The notes: generated from the sequence alone by a model not told the origin. A stretch of DNA of 64,000 nucleotides from JAHELQ01 sp965603365 (GCA_965603365.1 CBFDCR010000020.1:1-64000), one strand, 5' to 3'. Shown: positions 42,482 to 51,284, numbered from the stretch's first letter. Program-made: numbers and translations.

Positions 42482-43162
42482 GTGTGTTTTTTAGAGGTAA
42501 GAAATCTGACAGTGACCGCTGGCCGGGGCAGGCCTATTTTAGCAGATGTCGATATAGCGATCCGACACAACCGCATCACCTGCCTGTGGGGAGAATCGGG
42601 GGCGGGCAAGACCGTGCTGGCCCGTACCATCTCCGGCTTGATGCCTGAAAATATGTCTATCCAATCGGGACAATTTGTGCTGGCCGGCAGCCCGGCGGCT
42701 TATGAAGGGCTGAAAAAGGTGAGGGGCAGAGAGATCTTTTACTGCCCCCAGGATGCGGCTGCCTGCTTAAATCCGGTACTGAAGATCAAACGCCAATTTA
42801 GAGATGTGGTGAGGGACGGGGATAGGCAGGCGGTGACAATTCTGGCGGGTTTGGGGTTTACCGCGCCCGAAAGGATTTTAAATGCCTATCCCTTTGAATT
42901 GAGCGGCGGGGAAGCCCGGCGGTGCCTGCTGGCCCTATCAATTCTGTTAAGACCCGGACTGCTCATCCTGGATGAGCCTTTTACCGCCCTGGACCCGGAT
43001 TTAAAAGGAGAACTGGCGCAGTTATTGAAACGCATACAAGAGGAGTACCGCCTCTGCCTCTTCATCATTACCCACCATTTAGCCATTGTTAGAGAGATTT
43101 CCCATTTTGGTTACTCCATCTCGGCCGGCAGGGTGGCGGTAGAAATTTCGCTGGGTTGTTGA
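42482..43162 (+). CDS. ABC transporter ATP-binding protein, orphan, Dpp/Opp-like
   Basis: A 226-residue ABC ATPase beginning with GTG one base after the ridA stop; no ATG start is available in this frame. Walker A is GESGAGKT (37-44), the signature is LSGGEARRC and Walker B is LLILDEPFTALD, followed by an H-loop in ITHHLAIV. Sequence style (FYCPQDAAACLNPVLKI) resembles the DppD/OppD peptide/nickel class, but the C-terminal oligopeptide extension is absent. No permease gene is adjacent, so the transporter partners are elsewhere or the protein has another role. Confidence 0.85.
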   Translation: MCFLEVRNLTVTAGRGRPILADVDIAIRHNRITCLWGESGAGKTVLARTISGLMPENMSIQSGQFVLAGSPAAYEGLKKVRGREIFYCPQDAAACLNPVLKIKRQFRDVVRDGDRQAVTILAGLGFTAPERILNAYPFELSGGEARRCLLALSILLRPGLLILDEPFTALDPDLKGELAQLLKRIQEEYRLCLFIITHHLAIVREISHFGYSISAGRVAVEISLGC

Positions 43163-43177
43163 AATTCCGGCCGGGAT

Positions 43178-44212
43178 GTGCTATTAAAACATATAGCCAT
43201 GGAACGGATGACGAGCCGCATCAATTTAAGCAGGAAGAAGAGAGGGGCCCTCCCTGCGCTGGCCGTTATCCGGCAACTGTACCCGGAGGAGACGTATCCG
43301 GTGTACCTGTTTCCGGATATCCAGGACATCCTGCTGGATCTCTTTTTCAAGACGGTGAAGTCGGAGGCGTACCGTCAGGCGAAAGGGATAGATATCGATG
43401 ATTCAGGGGATAATCGGATCAAAACCGCGGCCAGGGAGATCCTGGATTTTAAAAACCTGCTGAAAAACCATCCCCAGACAGTGGTACTGCTCTACCGTCA
43501 CTGTATCGCGAAATATATCAAACGGCGGCATCCTGTTTTCCACGAGCAGGAAGATCTGGTTCAGGAGATTTTGACCCGCCTGATTACCCACAAGATGGGC
43601 CGGATTCAGGAAAAGTATGATTTTAAGTTTAAAGAAATGCCCTCTTTTAAATCCTATTTGATGGTCACCGTCCGTAATATATATATTGATATCATTCGGG
43701 AACGGAAAAACCGGCCCCTGGCGGCGGATGGTTATCAGTCGCTGGATGATATCTTTGATGAAAATAGGTACGATGAAATGGCCAGTCGATTGGTAATTGA
43801 ACAAGAGTTGAGGCTATTTCGGACGCTGCTGGATTTGTATTTCCGGGTGCGTCCGAAATTGGAATTATGTATGAAGTTAAAATTCCGTATTTCCATCGAG
43901 GCAGAAGAGGTGAAACAGACATTTCCTGTTTTTGGAAGCCAGGATGTCGAGGCTCTGACCGGCGATTACCGCTTCGTCAGCGACAAGAAGATGTTTGGCA
44001 CAATCAATGAAATCTTCAATACGTACCAGGTTAAGAAGAACAAGAGCGATTCGCTGCGAAAGTGGGTCGATGTCAAGATCGAAGAGATGGTTTCCCATCT
44101 AAATCGCATCCACCGGGGCAATGTATACAATACCGATAAGATTGCCGATCTCATCAGGCTCTATTATCAGGCCCCGGCTGACCGGGAAACCGAGGGTATA
44201 CGGTTGCTTTAA
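43178..44212 (+). CDS. Divergent sigma-70-like factor
   Basis: Up to 344 residues from a GTG; an ATG at 43199 is an alternative, and neither has a strong ribosome site. Residues about 104-175 resemble sigma region 2: LYRHCIAKYIKRRHPVFHEQEDLVQEILTRLI and SFKSYLMVTVRNIYIDIIRERKNRP, which match the core-binding and -10 helices. I do not see a convincing region 4 in the remaining 150 residues. The next gene, 13 bases downstream, encodes a zinc-finger transmembrane protein like an anti-sigma factor. This pairing supports the call. It may direct transcription of the nearby CHAT/SUMF1 island. Confidence 0.65.
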   Translation: MLLKHIAMERMTSRINLSRKKRGALPALAVIRQLYPEETYPVYLFPDIQDILLDLFFKTVKSEAYRQAKGIDIDDSGDNRIKTAAREILDFKNLLKNHPQTVVLLYRHCIAKYIKRRHPVFHEQEDLVQEILTRLITHKMGRIQEKYDFKFKEMPSFKSYLMVTVRNIYIDIIRERKNRPLAADGYQSLDDIFDENRYDEMASRLVIEQELRLFRTLLDLYFRVRPKLELCMKLKFRISIEAEEVKQTFPVFGSQDVEALTGDYRFVSDKKMFGTINEIFNTYQVKKNKSDSLRKWVDVKIEEMVSHLNRIHRGNVYNTDKIADLIRLYYQAPADRETEGIRLL

Positions 44213-44225
44213 AAAAAGGAGGAAG

Positions 44226-45017
44226 ATGGAACCCAAAAGAGACCAATTGAGTAGGCAGGCACATTTGAGTGAGGAGGCGGCTGCCCATTGTGTGGATGCC
44301 CTGCTGCGGCAGGATCTGTCGTCCCTCTCGAAGGAGACCAGAAGTCATGTGGAGGACTGTCCCGCCTGCAAGGATAGGATTCTGGATATTTACGGGTTTT
44401 TGTCCGCTGCCGATGATCAGGCTCCCCAGGCCGCACTGCCGGACTTTATAAGGGCGGCAGAGGCGAAGCGTCCTATTCGCCTCGTTCCCCATTATCTCAG
44501 GAGAGCGGCCGCGGTCTTCTTTTTTCTAACCCTGTTCTTGAGCATCTATTTTCTTCTCTACAAAGGCGGCAATTTTACCCCCAGCGATATTGAAACCGGG
44601 CCGCCTGCCGGGGAGCAGGTTTCGGTAGAAAAAGGAGCGAAGGGAGACCGCAGAGAGGTTGAAACGCAGCCGCAGCAGAGGGATACTCGTCCGGTTGTCA
44701 GGGAGAGCTTTAGGGTGAATCCCAATCTGGAAGCCATGATTGACGGTAAATTTCGCAGTATCGCCGTTCAGGTTATCTCTCCCCGGAACTATGAATCTTA
44801 CGGGCGCAATATTGTCTTCTCATGGAAAAATTTCAAGAAAAAGCCCCTGACCCTGAAAATCCTGAATAATCGCAGCCTGACCCTTTTTCAGTACGATTTG
44901 CCGGCCGGTGAGAGCCGGTTTGATTTTAAGGAAGAGCTGAAACCCGGCCTGTACTATTGGAAGCTGGAGTGCCGCCAGGACCTGCTCTATGTGGGTAATT
45001 TTTATGTCCGCCAATAA
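44226..45017 (+). CDS. Zinc-finger transmembrane anti-sigma-like protein
   Basis: A 263-residue protein started by a perfect AAGGAGG six bases before ATG 44226. The N-terminal part has SHVEDCPACKDRIL, a HxxxCxxC anti-sigma zinc finger. One membrane helix (about 98-115, AAAVFFFLTLFLSIYFLLY) follows, then a low-complexity linker. The last 80 residues look like an immunoglobulin-type beta domain (VISPRNYESYGRNIVFSWKNF to LKPGLYYWKLE) outside the cytoplasm, perhaps the sensor. It is coupled to the divergent sigma gene upstream and converges with the CHAT gene 13 bases away. Confidence 0.8.
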   Translation: MEPKRDQLSRQAHLSEEAAAHCVDALLRQDLSSLSKETRSHVEDCPACKDRILDIYGFLSAADDQAPQAALPDFIRAAEAKRPIRLVPHYLRRAAAVFFFLTLFLSIYFLLYKGGNFTPSDIETGPPAGEQVSVEKGAKGDRREVETQPQQRDTRPVVRESFRVNPNLEAMIDGKFRSIAVQVISPRNYESYGRNIVFSWKNFKKKPLTLKILNNRSLTLFQYDLPAGESRFDFKEELKPGLYYWKLECRQDLLYVGNFYVRQ

Positions 45018-45030
45018 ATAACCGGGACCT

Positions 45031-47913
45031 CTAAACGCCTAGCAGGATGAAGCCGCTCCAGTATTTGGGAAAGGCGGTGAAGGGATTGCGGATGAGCAGG
45101 AGCTTGGATTGGCGCAGGGCATCGGCAAAGGGGGCGTCCGCCAGGATGTGGCGGTAGAGTTCGATCATCAACCGGGAGGTGGCTTTATCCTCTATTTTCC
45201 ACAGGGAAAATATGATGTTGCCTACGCCGGCGTAGAAAAACCCCCGGTGCAGGGCAATCATCCCCTCCCCTTTGAGCAGCTTGCCGATGCCGCTTTCGCA
45301 ACTGCCCAGCACCACCAATTGGGCATTCAAATCCAGATTGTAGGTTTCTCCGGCATAGAGTATGCCGTCGTTTGGGCTTGAGGGGTTGACGGGGGGGGAG
45401 AAGATCAGGCCGGAAAATTGGGGGTTTTCATTGTTTTGTAAACTGTGGGTGGCGATATGCACAAAACTGTAGTCTTTCATCGTTATGGCTTTGAAGGCCT
45501 CCTCGGTGGCCAGCTGGTGAAAGTAAGCGCTGGCCGATTTGGCCCGGGTCTGAAACAGGTCGATGATGTGCTGCAATTCTCTTTCGGTGGCCAGCAGCTC
45601 GGGAAAGGTGTCTTTGTTGAGAACCAGGGCCCGCTTTTCGGTCGAGGCCCGCAGCCTTGTGGGTTCTGAAGAGGAAAGGGCGTTCAAGACGTATCCCTTT
45701 TGCGTCCGGTCGCTAAATATAGGGGCAAAGCCGACAAAACTCTTTTCCCGGTGCAAAGACATCTCCCGTTCACCGTAGAGCCAGAGCTTTGCCGAGTAAT
45801 GATAACTGAAGGCAAAGTGTTTGATCAGATAGTCGGGGCTGGAGAAATCATCGGTCCGGGAGCAGGGCTGCCGCAGGAGGGTCTCGAAGGGAATATAATA
45901 GAGGACGGTGTGGGGAATGATAATCAGCCTCTTTTTCGTCCGGATCATCCTGTGGATGGGGTGGATCAGTTTCTGGTGCAACCGGTAAGCCAGCGTTAAA
46001 AAGGTCTGTTCTTCGATCTTCTTAATGGCATTGTAAAAGTTGCCGATGGTCTGCTGGAATGATGGCTCTATGGGTACCGAGAAGGCTTCGGCATAATCGG
46101 CGGTGATGACAAATATATTGATAAATTTTTGACCGACAAAGTATTCCACCAGCGCGGTGTCCGGATCAAGAGCCTTCTGAATATCCGCCGGGGAAGTGGG
46201 GGGAAGCCGGTACTTCAGATGGTAATACCGGGGGTAGTCCCGCTCAAACAGTTCGATCAATTGGTAATACGCTTCACTGAGCCGGAAATAGCGGCTCTCC
46301 AACTCCCGGAATTGGGGGGACCTGTGGCTGTCGGCGTCTAAAAACCCGTTTTCCAGAGAGGTCCGGCAGGCCACCAGTTCGGTCTTCAGGTTTTTTTCCT
46401 TTTCCAGCAGTTCCGGGGGGATACCGGCAAATTCCCGGGCCCTGGATTCGTTGAGGGCTTCGGTCAGGACCGCGGCCTTGCTTTTTTCGGAAAAAGCGAA
46501 GGCCTTCTCTCTGTATAAGTCGTTTCCGCTGAGGTCATAGAGTTCCAGGGCTGTCTGAATGGCTGCGTCGTAGATTTCGTGACATTTTTCCCCAAACAAT
46601 AGTTTGTACTCTTCGGATTTGTAGCCGAGGCGGATCCTTTCGATTAACGCCCCCACCAATTCGTAGGTCTCCAGGGAAAAACGGAGATCCCGGGTCCGGC
46701 CCGGATCGAGCGTATACAACATCCCCAGGGCCTGAGCCTTGGCAGAGAGGACTTTCAATAAAATGTCCTTTTGAAATATGCCGTCCACCCGGGGATTCCG
46801 GTAAATATCGTTCTCCCCAAAGCCCGGCACCGCCACCATCAATGCCTTCTGGAAATATTCCAGGGCCGCTTCGATACCTGTCTGGGACATTCTCACCTTA
46901 CCCAACTGGTAATAGGTGTCGGCTAAGTCCGGATGGCGGCGTCCCATTTTTTTCGCTTTGATATCCACTGCCTCCTGGAGGTACAACAGGGCCTCTTCGC
47001 TGTCTCCCTTGAAGGCCAGACAGATACCGATGTCGTGGTAACTGGCGGCCACTTCCAGGCTGCTCTCTCCATAAATCTCGAGCCGAATGGCGATGGACCT
47101 GCCGAAATGTTCCAGGGCCTTGTTGTAGTCTCCCTCAACTGTATGGATGATCCCCATGTTCTCGAAGATGACGGCCAGCAGGGGATGGTGGTCGCCATAG
47201 GTCTCCCAGTTCGATTTTAGCACCTTACGGAAGAATTTTTTGGCCCTCTCCAGATCGCCGGCAAAGGAATCACGGCGGTCCATGATGTTGTACTTTTTGA
47301 CCATATTAAAGTAGCGAAGTCCCAGCATGAAGCGGATTTTCATGAACAGCGATTTGTTGTAAAATTCCCGTGCCTTTTGTGAATCCCCTTTGTTCCAGTA
47401 GACTTGCGATATGTTGTTGTAGATTCTGGCTACGTCCGGATGGTTCTCCCCCTGGACCCGCAGCCGAACTTCGAGTGCTTTCTCGTAGAGCTCGAAGGCC
47501 CGTTGGTACTCCTTCTTGATCAAGAGGGAGCGGGCCATCTGCTGGTATCTGGCGGCCACTTCCAATTGCTGGAGACGGGAATGGGTAAAGGCCAGATTCA
47601 GGGCGGTATCGTAATGTTTCATGGCCTCTTCATAGTCGTCCAACCGACTGAAATTGCTGCCCAATTTTATGTAGCTGCGGATCACCTCCTGCCAGTGCCC
47701 CGTCTCTTCGTAGGTGCCGATGGCCTGCTTGATATAGTAGTTGGCGTTTTCGTACAGGGTATCCTGGGAGAATTTATCCGCCTTCCGGGTGTAGCGGTTG
47801 CCCAGCTCGTTTGCAGGTTTTACCGTCTCGAGGTGGGTTTTTTTGACACAGGCGCCGGCCGCCATCAGCAGCACAATCGCCGTCGTCCAGAAGATGTGTT
47901 TTCCGAATTTCAT
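45031..47913 (-). CDS. CHAT-domain (caspase-like) TPR lipoprotein
   Basis: A 960-residue protein with a lipoprotein signal (LMAAGAC, C22). Residues about 40-370 contain many tetratricopeptide repeats (YEEAMKHYDTALNLA, YQRAFELYEKALEVR, YNKALEHFGRSIAIR, EEALLYLQEAVDIK). A helical linker leads to a CHAT protease domain at about 650-955. The catalytic histidine lies in HIATHS (H823) and the cysteine in LGSCESG (C872), so both residues of the dyad are present. CHAT proteases are activated by partner binding and cut effector proteins. Being a lipoprotein places it outside the cytoplasm, which is unusual. A -35/-10 pair lies immediately upstream. Confidence 0.9.
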   Translation of the reverse strand: MKFGKHIFWTTAIVLLMAAGACVKKTHLETVKPANELGNRYTRKADKFSQDTLYENANYYIKQAIGTYEETGHWQEVIRSYIKLGSNFSRLDDYEEAMKHYDTALNLAFTHSRLQQLEVAARYQQMARSLLIKKEYQRAFELYEKALEVRLRVQGENHPDVARIYNNISQVYWNKGDSQKAREFYNKSLFMKIRFMLGLRYFNMVKKYNIMDRRDSFAGDLERAKKFFRKVLKSNWETYGDHHPLLAVIFENMGIIHTVEGDYNKALEHFGRSIAIRLEIYGESSLEVAASYHDIGICLAFKGDSEEALLYLQEAVDIKAKKMGRRHPDLADTYYQLGKVRMSQTGIEAALEYFQKALMVAVPGFGENDIYRNPRVDGIFQKDILLKVLSAKAQALGMLYTLDPGRTRDLRFSLETYELVGALIERIRLGYKSEEYKLLFGEKCHEIYDAAIQTALELYDLSGNDLYREKAFAFSEKSKAAVLTEALNESRAREFAGIPPELLEKEKNLKTELVACRTSLENGFLDADSHRSPQFRELESRYFRLSEAYYQLIELFERDYPRYYHLKYRLPPTSPADIQKALDPDTALVEYFVGQKFINIFVITADYAEAFSVPIEPSFQQTIGNFYNAIKKIEEQTFLTLAYRLHQKLIHPIHRMIRTKKRLIIIPHTVLYYIPFETLLRQPCSRTDDFSSPDYLIKHFAFSYHYSAKLWLYGEREMSLHREKSFVGFAPIFSDRTQKGYVLNALSSSEPTRLRASTEKRALVLNKDTFPELLATERELQHIIDLFQTRAKSASAYFHQLATEEAFKAITMKDYSFVHIATHSLQNNENPQFSGLIFSPPVNPSSPNDGILYAGETYNLDLNAQLVVLGSCESGIGKLLKGEGMIALHRGFFYAGVGNIIFSLWKIEDKATSRLMIELYRHILADAPFADALRQSKLLLIRNPFTAFPKYWSGFILLGV

Positions 47914-47921
47914 TCCAATCT

Positions 47922-47951
47922 ATTATATAATGAAAACTCCCTTTTTTTCAA
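47922..47951 (-). promoter_or_regulatory. Promoter abutting the CHAT gene start
   Basis: Read on the minus strand: TTGAAA (47951-47946), an 18-base spacer, and TATAAT (47927-47922). The -10 box ends eight bases before the ATG at 47913. Only a one- to three-base leader is possible, and no ribosome site exists between them, so a leaderless mRNA is likely. Confidence 0.55.
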
Positions 47952-48015
47952 CTTTTTATCTGATCCCTTCTCACTTTTCCGGCGGCTCATCCGGCAGTCG
48001 GTTTTTGCCTTCGTG

Positions 48016-49332
48016 TTAATTGGTTTTCAGCACGATGCGAAAGCCCACATCGTTAAACACCAGGGGGTTATTATCATAATAACTGCTATATTGGTTGCGG
48101 TGGCCGCGGTCGGCGGCCCGCACACTCGCTGCCCCTGCTGCCGGGCAACGAAAACTGCCGCCCCGAACCACACTCTCCTGGAAGGCATATCTTTCGTTTT
48201 GAGTACCCGGCCCCTCGGGGTCCCTGGAGGGAGAGTGACCGTAATAGGTGGGATCATAGAGGTCCTGGCACCATTCGGCCACGTTTCCCGCCATGTCGTG
48301 AAGGCCGTAGGGGGAGACACCGGCCGGATAGGAACCCACCGGCCGGGTTTGGGTACCACAGCAGTGGTTGGCCCGGCTGCAGTCGGGGGCGGAATGTCCC
48401 CAGGGGTAACGCCGCTGGTCCGTTCCCCGGGCCGCCTTCTCCCACTGGGCCTCGGTGGGTAAGAGGATGCTTTTGCCGGTTTTTTTCGACAGCCAGGAGC
48501 AGAAGGCCCGGGCATAGTCCCAGGAGACATTGATCACCGGCCGGGAACCCCGTCCCCAGCCGTCGTCCTGGGGTTTTGGCCGGTTGGTCTCTTCACAGAA
48601 GGTATCGTACTGCTTAAAGGTGATTTCATACCTGGAGATGTGATACGTACTTAGATAGACCGTATGAACGGGCCGCTCATCGGCTTCGCCCTCGTCGAAA
48701 TTGTCACCCATCTGGAATTCCCCGGCCGGGATTCGGACCCACTCAATGCCCAGGACATTGGTGTCGTAATCGGGAACCTCTTCTATTTCCGGGACGTCGT
48801 TGTTTTTCTTTTTTTGCAGCAGCAGGGCAGCCACAATGCCCCCTACAACCAATACGGCGGCAGCAATAACCAGGGGAGATACTCTTTTCTTTTTCGGTTT
48901 CGGGGCCGGCCTTTCGATGACCTTTACCTGCTGGGGATTCCGGACACCCCGCACGATGCGCCGGTACTCCACCGATGACTCCAGGTCGATATCTTCCACC
49001 GTCAGGTCAGCCGAAATCTCCCTGGCCCTGCGGAAATTCTCCCGGGCCACAGCAGGGCTGCCTACCTTTTCGTAGGCCGCCCCCATCAGCAAATAGATCT
49101 TGCCCCGCAGTTCCCTGTTTTCGGCCTCCCGATCCAGGAAGGATAACAACTGTTTCAGGATTTCGATGGTCCGCCGGTAATCCGCCTGGATATACTGCTG
49201 CTTCGCCTGGCTAAATAACCCCTGCCAGTGATTCTCCACCGAATAGACCGACAGGTTCCCGGTCAAGAGCAGTATGGAGAGGCCGATGGCCAGTCCTCTC
49301 ACCGTAAGGTGCCAATACTTCCAGCTGCACAT
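48016..49332 (-). CDS. TPR, transmembrane and SUMF1/FGE-like protein (copy A)
   Basis: A 438-residue protein; the start has GGAGG ten bases upstream and matches its paralogue. An N-terminal signal or anchor (about 10-26) is followed by TPR-like helices (33-110). A second membrane helix lies at 151-172 and a formylglycine-generating-enzyme-like C-type-lectin fold at 195-438 (IPAGEFQMGDNF, RPVINVSWDYARAFCSWLS, LPTEAQWEKAARG, HDMAGNVAEW, VVRGGSFRC). True FGEs have two cysteines at the active site; here the first aligns (C396) but the second is replaced by alanine. So it probably binds or modifies something other than a sulfatase. It is upstream of the CHAT gene on the same strand. Confidence 0.85.
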   Translation of the reverse strand: MCSWKYWHLTVRGLAIGLSILLLTGNLSVYSVENHWQGLFSQAKQQYIQADYRRTIEILKQLLSFLDREAENRELRGKIYLLMGAAYEKVGSPAVARENFRRAREISADLTVEDIDLESSVEYRRIVRGVRNPQQVKVIERPAPKPKKKRVSPLVIAAAVLVVGGIVAALLLQKKKNNDVPEIEEVPDYDTNVLGIEWVRIPAGEFQMGDNFDEGEADERPVHTVYLSTYHISRYEITFKQYDTFCEETNRPKPQDDGWGRGSRPVINVSWDYARAFCSWLSKKTGKSILLPTEAQWEKAARGTDQRRYPWGHSAPDCSRANHCCGTQTRPVGSYPAGVSPYGLHDMAGNVAEWCQDLYDPTYYGHSPSRDPEGPGTQNERYAFQESVVRGGSFRCPAAGAASVRAADRGHRNQYSSYYDNNPLVFNDVGFRIVLKTN

Positions 49333-49388
49333 GACGTTGCCTCCTATTTGATAACCAAAAAATCTGCTTCTGCCGACACATAAATATA

Positions 49389-49402
49389 TACGTTTATACG
49401 TA
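49389..49402. promoter_or_regulatory. Dyad upstream of SUMF1 gene copy A
   Basis: A perfect inverted repeat TACGT-TTAT-ACGTA, followed on the + strand by AAAAAAAC. The same 14-mer with the same flanks occurs at 52824-52837 before the paralogue. It lies 56 bases upstream of the start codon, a position suited to an operator or alternative-sigma promoter. Confidence 0.6.
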
Positions 49403-49643
49403 AAAAAAACTACGATTGGATTTTTATGGAATAACCCGCAGACGGATAGAGCCACTGGCAGAGAAACACTTACCCTTAGGTTCTTGTCTGCCCGGGCAGA
49501 GGCGGTTGTTTGTCGATACCAATGGAAAATTCTTTAAAAAACAATCTTATCACCTACTTAGAAATCATTGAAACAAATCCCCATGCCTTCAAAATATTTG
49601 AAAAGGTAGAGATACTGTAATTACTCTTTCTGCGCCTATCCCG
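49403..49643. other. Intergenic region without a gene
   Basis: No frame has a start, ribosome site and protein-like sequence. The left end is the upstream region shared with the paralogous SUMF1 gene. The right end leads into the dispersed 32-base motif and the first 21-bp array. Confidence 0.5.
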
Positions 49644-49675
49644 TTTTTTATCCCAAAAAGTAAAATTGTATAGCA
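49644..49675 (+). repeat. Dispersed 32-base motif, copy 1
   Basis: TTTTTTATCCC followed by AAAAAGTAAAATTGTA and a short AGCA tail. It matches 50420-50451 at 31 of 32 bases; a shorter, weaker copy lies at 62141-62165. It directly precedes the first 21-bp array. Confidence 0.75.
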
Positions 49676-49692
49676 CCGGTCTGATCCTGGAG

Positions 49693-49944
49693 CGGTACAC
49701 AAAGGGTGAGGCGCGGTACACAAGGGATGTGTACTGGTACAAAAGGTTTGGGGCGCGGTACACAAGGGATGAGTACCGGTGCACAGAGTTTAAGTACCGG
49801 TACACAAAAGATGGGGAGCGGCGCACAAGGGATGAGTACCGGTACACAAAGGGTGAGGCGCGGTACATAAGGGAAGTGTACCGGTACACAAGGTTTGGGG
49901 CGCGGTGCGCAAGGGGTGAGTACCGGTATGTTATAGGAGAGTTT
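49693..49944. repeat. 21-bp tandem repeat array 1 (GTACCGGTAC dyad)
   Basis: Eleven full 21-base units and a degenerate twelfth, phased without indels from 49693. Most begin CGGTACACAAGGG and many end GAGTAC, so the junctions form the palindrome GTACCGGTAC. Units 1-4 resemble units 8-11, revealing a higher-order repeat of seven units (147 bp). Because 21 is a multiple of three, both strands stay open as heptapeptide repeats. I regard those frames (49666-49968 plus, 49554-50009 minus) as by-products because neither has a ribosome site. Confidence 0.85.
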
Positions 49945-50066
49945 TCACATATATTATTCAGAAAGTAGGGCTCTGGTTGGCATGTCGGCGTGTAACCAAT
50001 ATGGGACACCGTTCATGCCTGAATGCTGCCATTAAAGTTGCTTTAACTGGGGCATAAGGAGTAGAC

Positions 50067-50318
50067 ATGAAGAGAGTCGGTCGGATCGTGATCTGCGTGA
50101 TCTGTGTCTGGGCTTGTTTATGTACCCTCTCTGCCGACCAGGGGATAAGGGCGCTGATTTTCCAGTTGGATGCCGGGGAACCGCTCCGGCCTGTCCCGTT
50201 CCCCAGTGCCCGGGCCGCCGGCTTCCGGGTGATGAAGGCCAGGGCCTTTCAGGTAGCCTTGACTCCCGTAGAAGGTCGGGGACGGTGGGGGAAAACGTAT
50301 AAACTTAGAGATGGTTGA
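50067..50318 (+). CDS. Small secreted hypothetical protein, perhaps a gene fragment
   Basis: An 83-residue frame with AAGGAG six bases upstream of ATG 50067 and a signal-like N-terminus (RIVICVICVWACLCTLSA). The following 60 residues have no motif I recognise. It ends shortly before the GAGTAAATTTTACTC repeats, so it may be the surviving 5' end of a longer gene. Treat as tentative. Confidence 0.4.
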   Translation: MKRVGRIVICVICVWACLCTLSADQGIRALIFQLDAGEPLRPVPFPSARAAGFRVMKARAFQVALTPVEGRGRWGKTYKLRDG

Positions 50319-50349
50319 CTCCTGGATTGGATGAATTTTATTTGGTGGC

Positions 50350-50472
50350 GAGTAAATTTTAGTCATTGAAGAGTAAATTTTACTCGACGATGAGTAAATT
50401 TTATTCATCACCTGGCACATTTTTTATCCCAAAAAGTAAAATTGTAAAGCAATCGACGAGTGATTTTTACTC
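50350..50472. repeat. 21-bp dyad array 2, left cluster (GAGTAAATTTTACTC)
   Basis: Three 15-base dyads at 50350, 50371 and 50392 (GAGTAAATTTTACTC and close variants), separated by six bases, so the period is 21. Degenerate units follow in phase at 50413 and 50434, the latter formed by the dispersed motif. A further good copy lies at 50458-50472. Confidence 0.8.
50420..50451 (+). repeat. Dispersed 32-base motif, copy 2
   Basis: Matches 49644-49675 at 31 of 32 bases in the same orientation, and lies within the left cluster of array 2. Confidence 0.75.
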
Positions 50473-50593
50473 AATGTCGCAGGCCGGAACTTCCGATTCC
50501 GCCGTCTTAACAAAAACAGACATCTTTTTCCCGAAAGGGCAATGGCCTTTCCCCTTCCACCTTCTTTAGCTGTACAAGTGTAGAAGGATATGA

Positions 50594-50599
50594 TACAAT
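50594..50599 (+). promoter_or_regulatory. Extended -10 promoter of higBA
   Basis: TGATACAAT gives an extended -10 (TGn-TACAAT, hexamer 50594-50599). It ends eight bases before the higB ATG, again implying a leaderless or almost leaderless transcript. The -35 match is weak. Confidence 0.45.
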
Positions 50600-50607
50600 A
50601 ATGGCGG

Positions 50608-50898
50608 ATGATACAGAGCTTTGGGAATAAAGTTGCGCAGGATGTTTTCGATGGTACTAACAGTAGATATTCAAGAAAGTTGGCCCGTGAGCTTCACCCC
50701 AAAGCCCAACGATTGCTCGACCAGATAAATGCCTCGCCCTCACTGGAATTTCTTCGGGTGCCCCCTGGTAACAGACTTGAAAAGCTTTCAGGAAGTATGA
50801 AGGGCGAATGGAGTTTGAGAATTAACGATCAATGGAGAATTGTTTTTCGTTGGCAGAATAACGATGCTTTCGAGGTGAGAATTGTCGACTATCATTAG
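50608..50898 (+). CDS. higB: HigB/RelE-family toxin
   Basis: A 96-residue protein matching the host-inhibition-of-growth toxin family: MIQSFGNKVAQDVFDG at the start, LLDQINASPSLEFLRVPPGNRLEKLSG in the middle, and WSLRINDQWRIVFRW with VRIVDYH at the end. This RelE fold cleaves mRNA on the ribosome. Toxin precedes antitoxin, the characteristic higBA order. The antitoxin ribosome site lies across the toxin stop. The pair sits between two clusters of the array-2 dyads. Confidence 0.93.
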   Translation: MIQSFGNKVAQDVFDGTNSRYSRKLARELHPKAQRLLDQINASPSLEFLRVPPGNRLEKLSGSMKGEWSLRINDQWRIVFRWQNNDAFEVRIVDYH

Positions 50899-50905
50899 GA
50901 GGTTT

Positions 50906-51208
50906 ATGATGCTGCCTAAAAATAGACCCCCGACTCATCCGGGGGAGATGTTGCTCAAAGAATTTTTGGAACCGTTAGGGGTAACCCCATCCCAATTGGC
51001 CGGTCATCTTGGCTGGCCTGCCGCCAGGATCAATGAGATTATAGGTGGAAGACGCCGCCTCACTGCTGACGACGCACTTTCAATCGGGGAGGCATTGGAC
51101 AGCGATCCTATCTTCTGGCTAAATCTCCAGCGGGATTGGGATCTGTGGCACAGTCAGAAAGAGCATCACCAGGTCTCCCCCATCCAGCCGGTATTATCTT
51201 CCGTTTAA
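50906..51208 (+). CDS. higA: HigA-family antitoxin
   Basis: A protein of 100 residues from ATG 50906 (an adjacent ATG at 50909 is also possible), with TAGGAGG just upstream. It is an XRE helix-turn-helix protein of the VapI/HigA type: PPTHPGEMLLKEFLEPLGVTPSQLAGHLGWPAARINEIIGGRRRLTADDALSIGEAL and then FWLNLQRDWDLW. It neutralises HigB and represses the operon. Both genes look intact. Confidence 0.93.
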   Translation: MMLPKNRPPTHPGEMLLKEFLEPLGVTPSQLAGHLGWPAARINEIIGGRRRLTADDALSIGEALDSDPIFWLNLQRDWDLWHSQKEHHQVSPIQPVLSSV

Positions 51209-51284
51209 GCAGTGAAGGGAAGTTTAAAAATTTTTTCCTGGTGCCAATCCGTCTCATTACAATGCAAATTGCCAAACAGCTGAA

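Noticed and set aside
49554..50009. A repeat protein encoded by array 1 on either strand
   Set aside because: Both strands stay open only because the period is a multiple of three and the unit lacks stops; no ribosome site or signal is seen on either strand.
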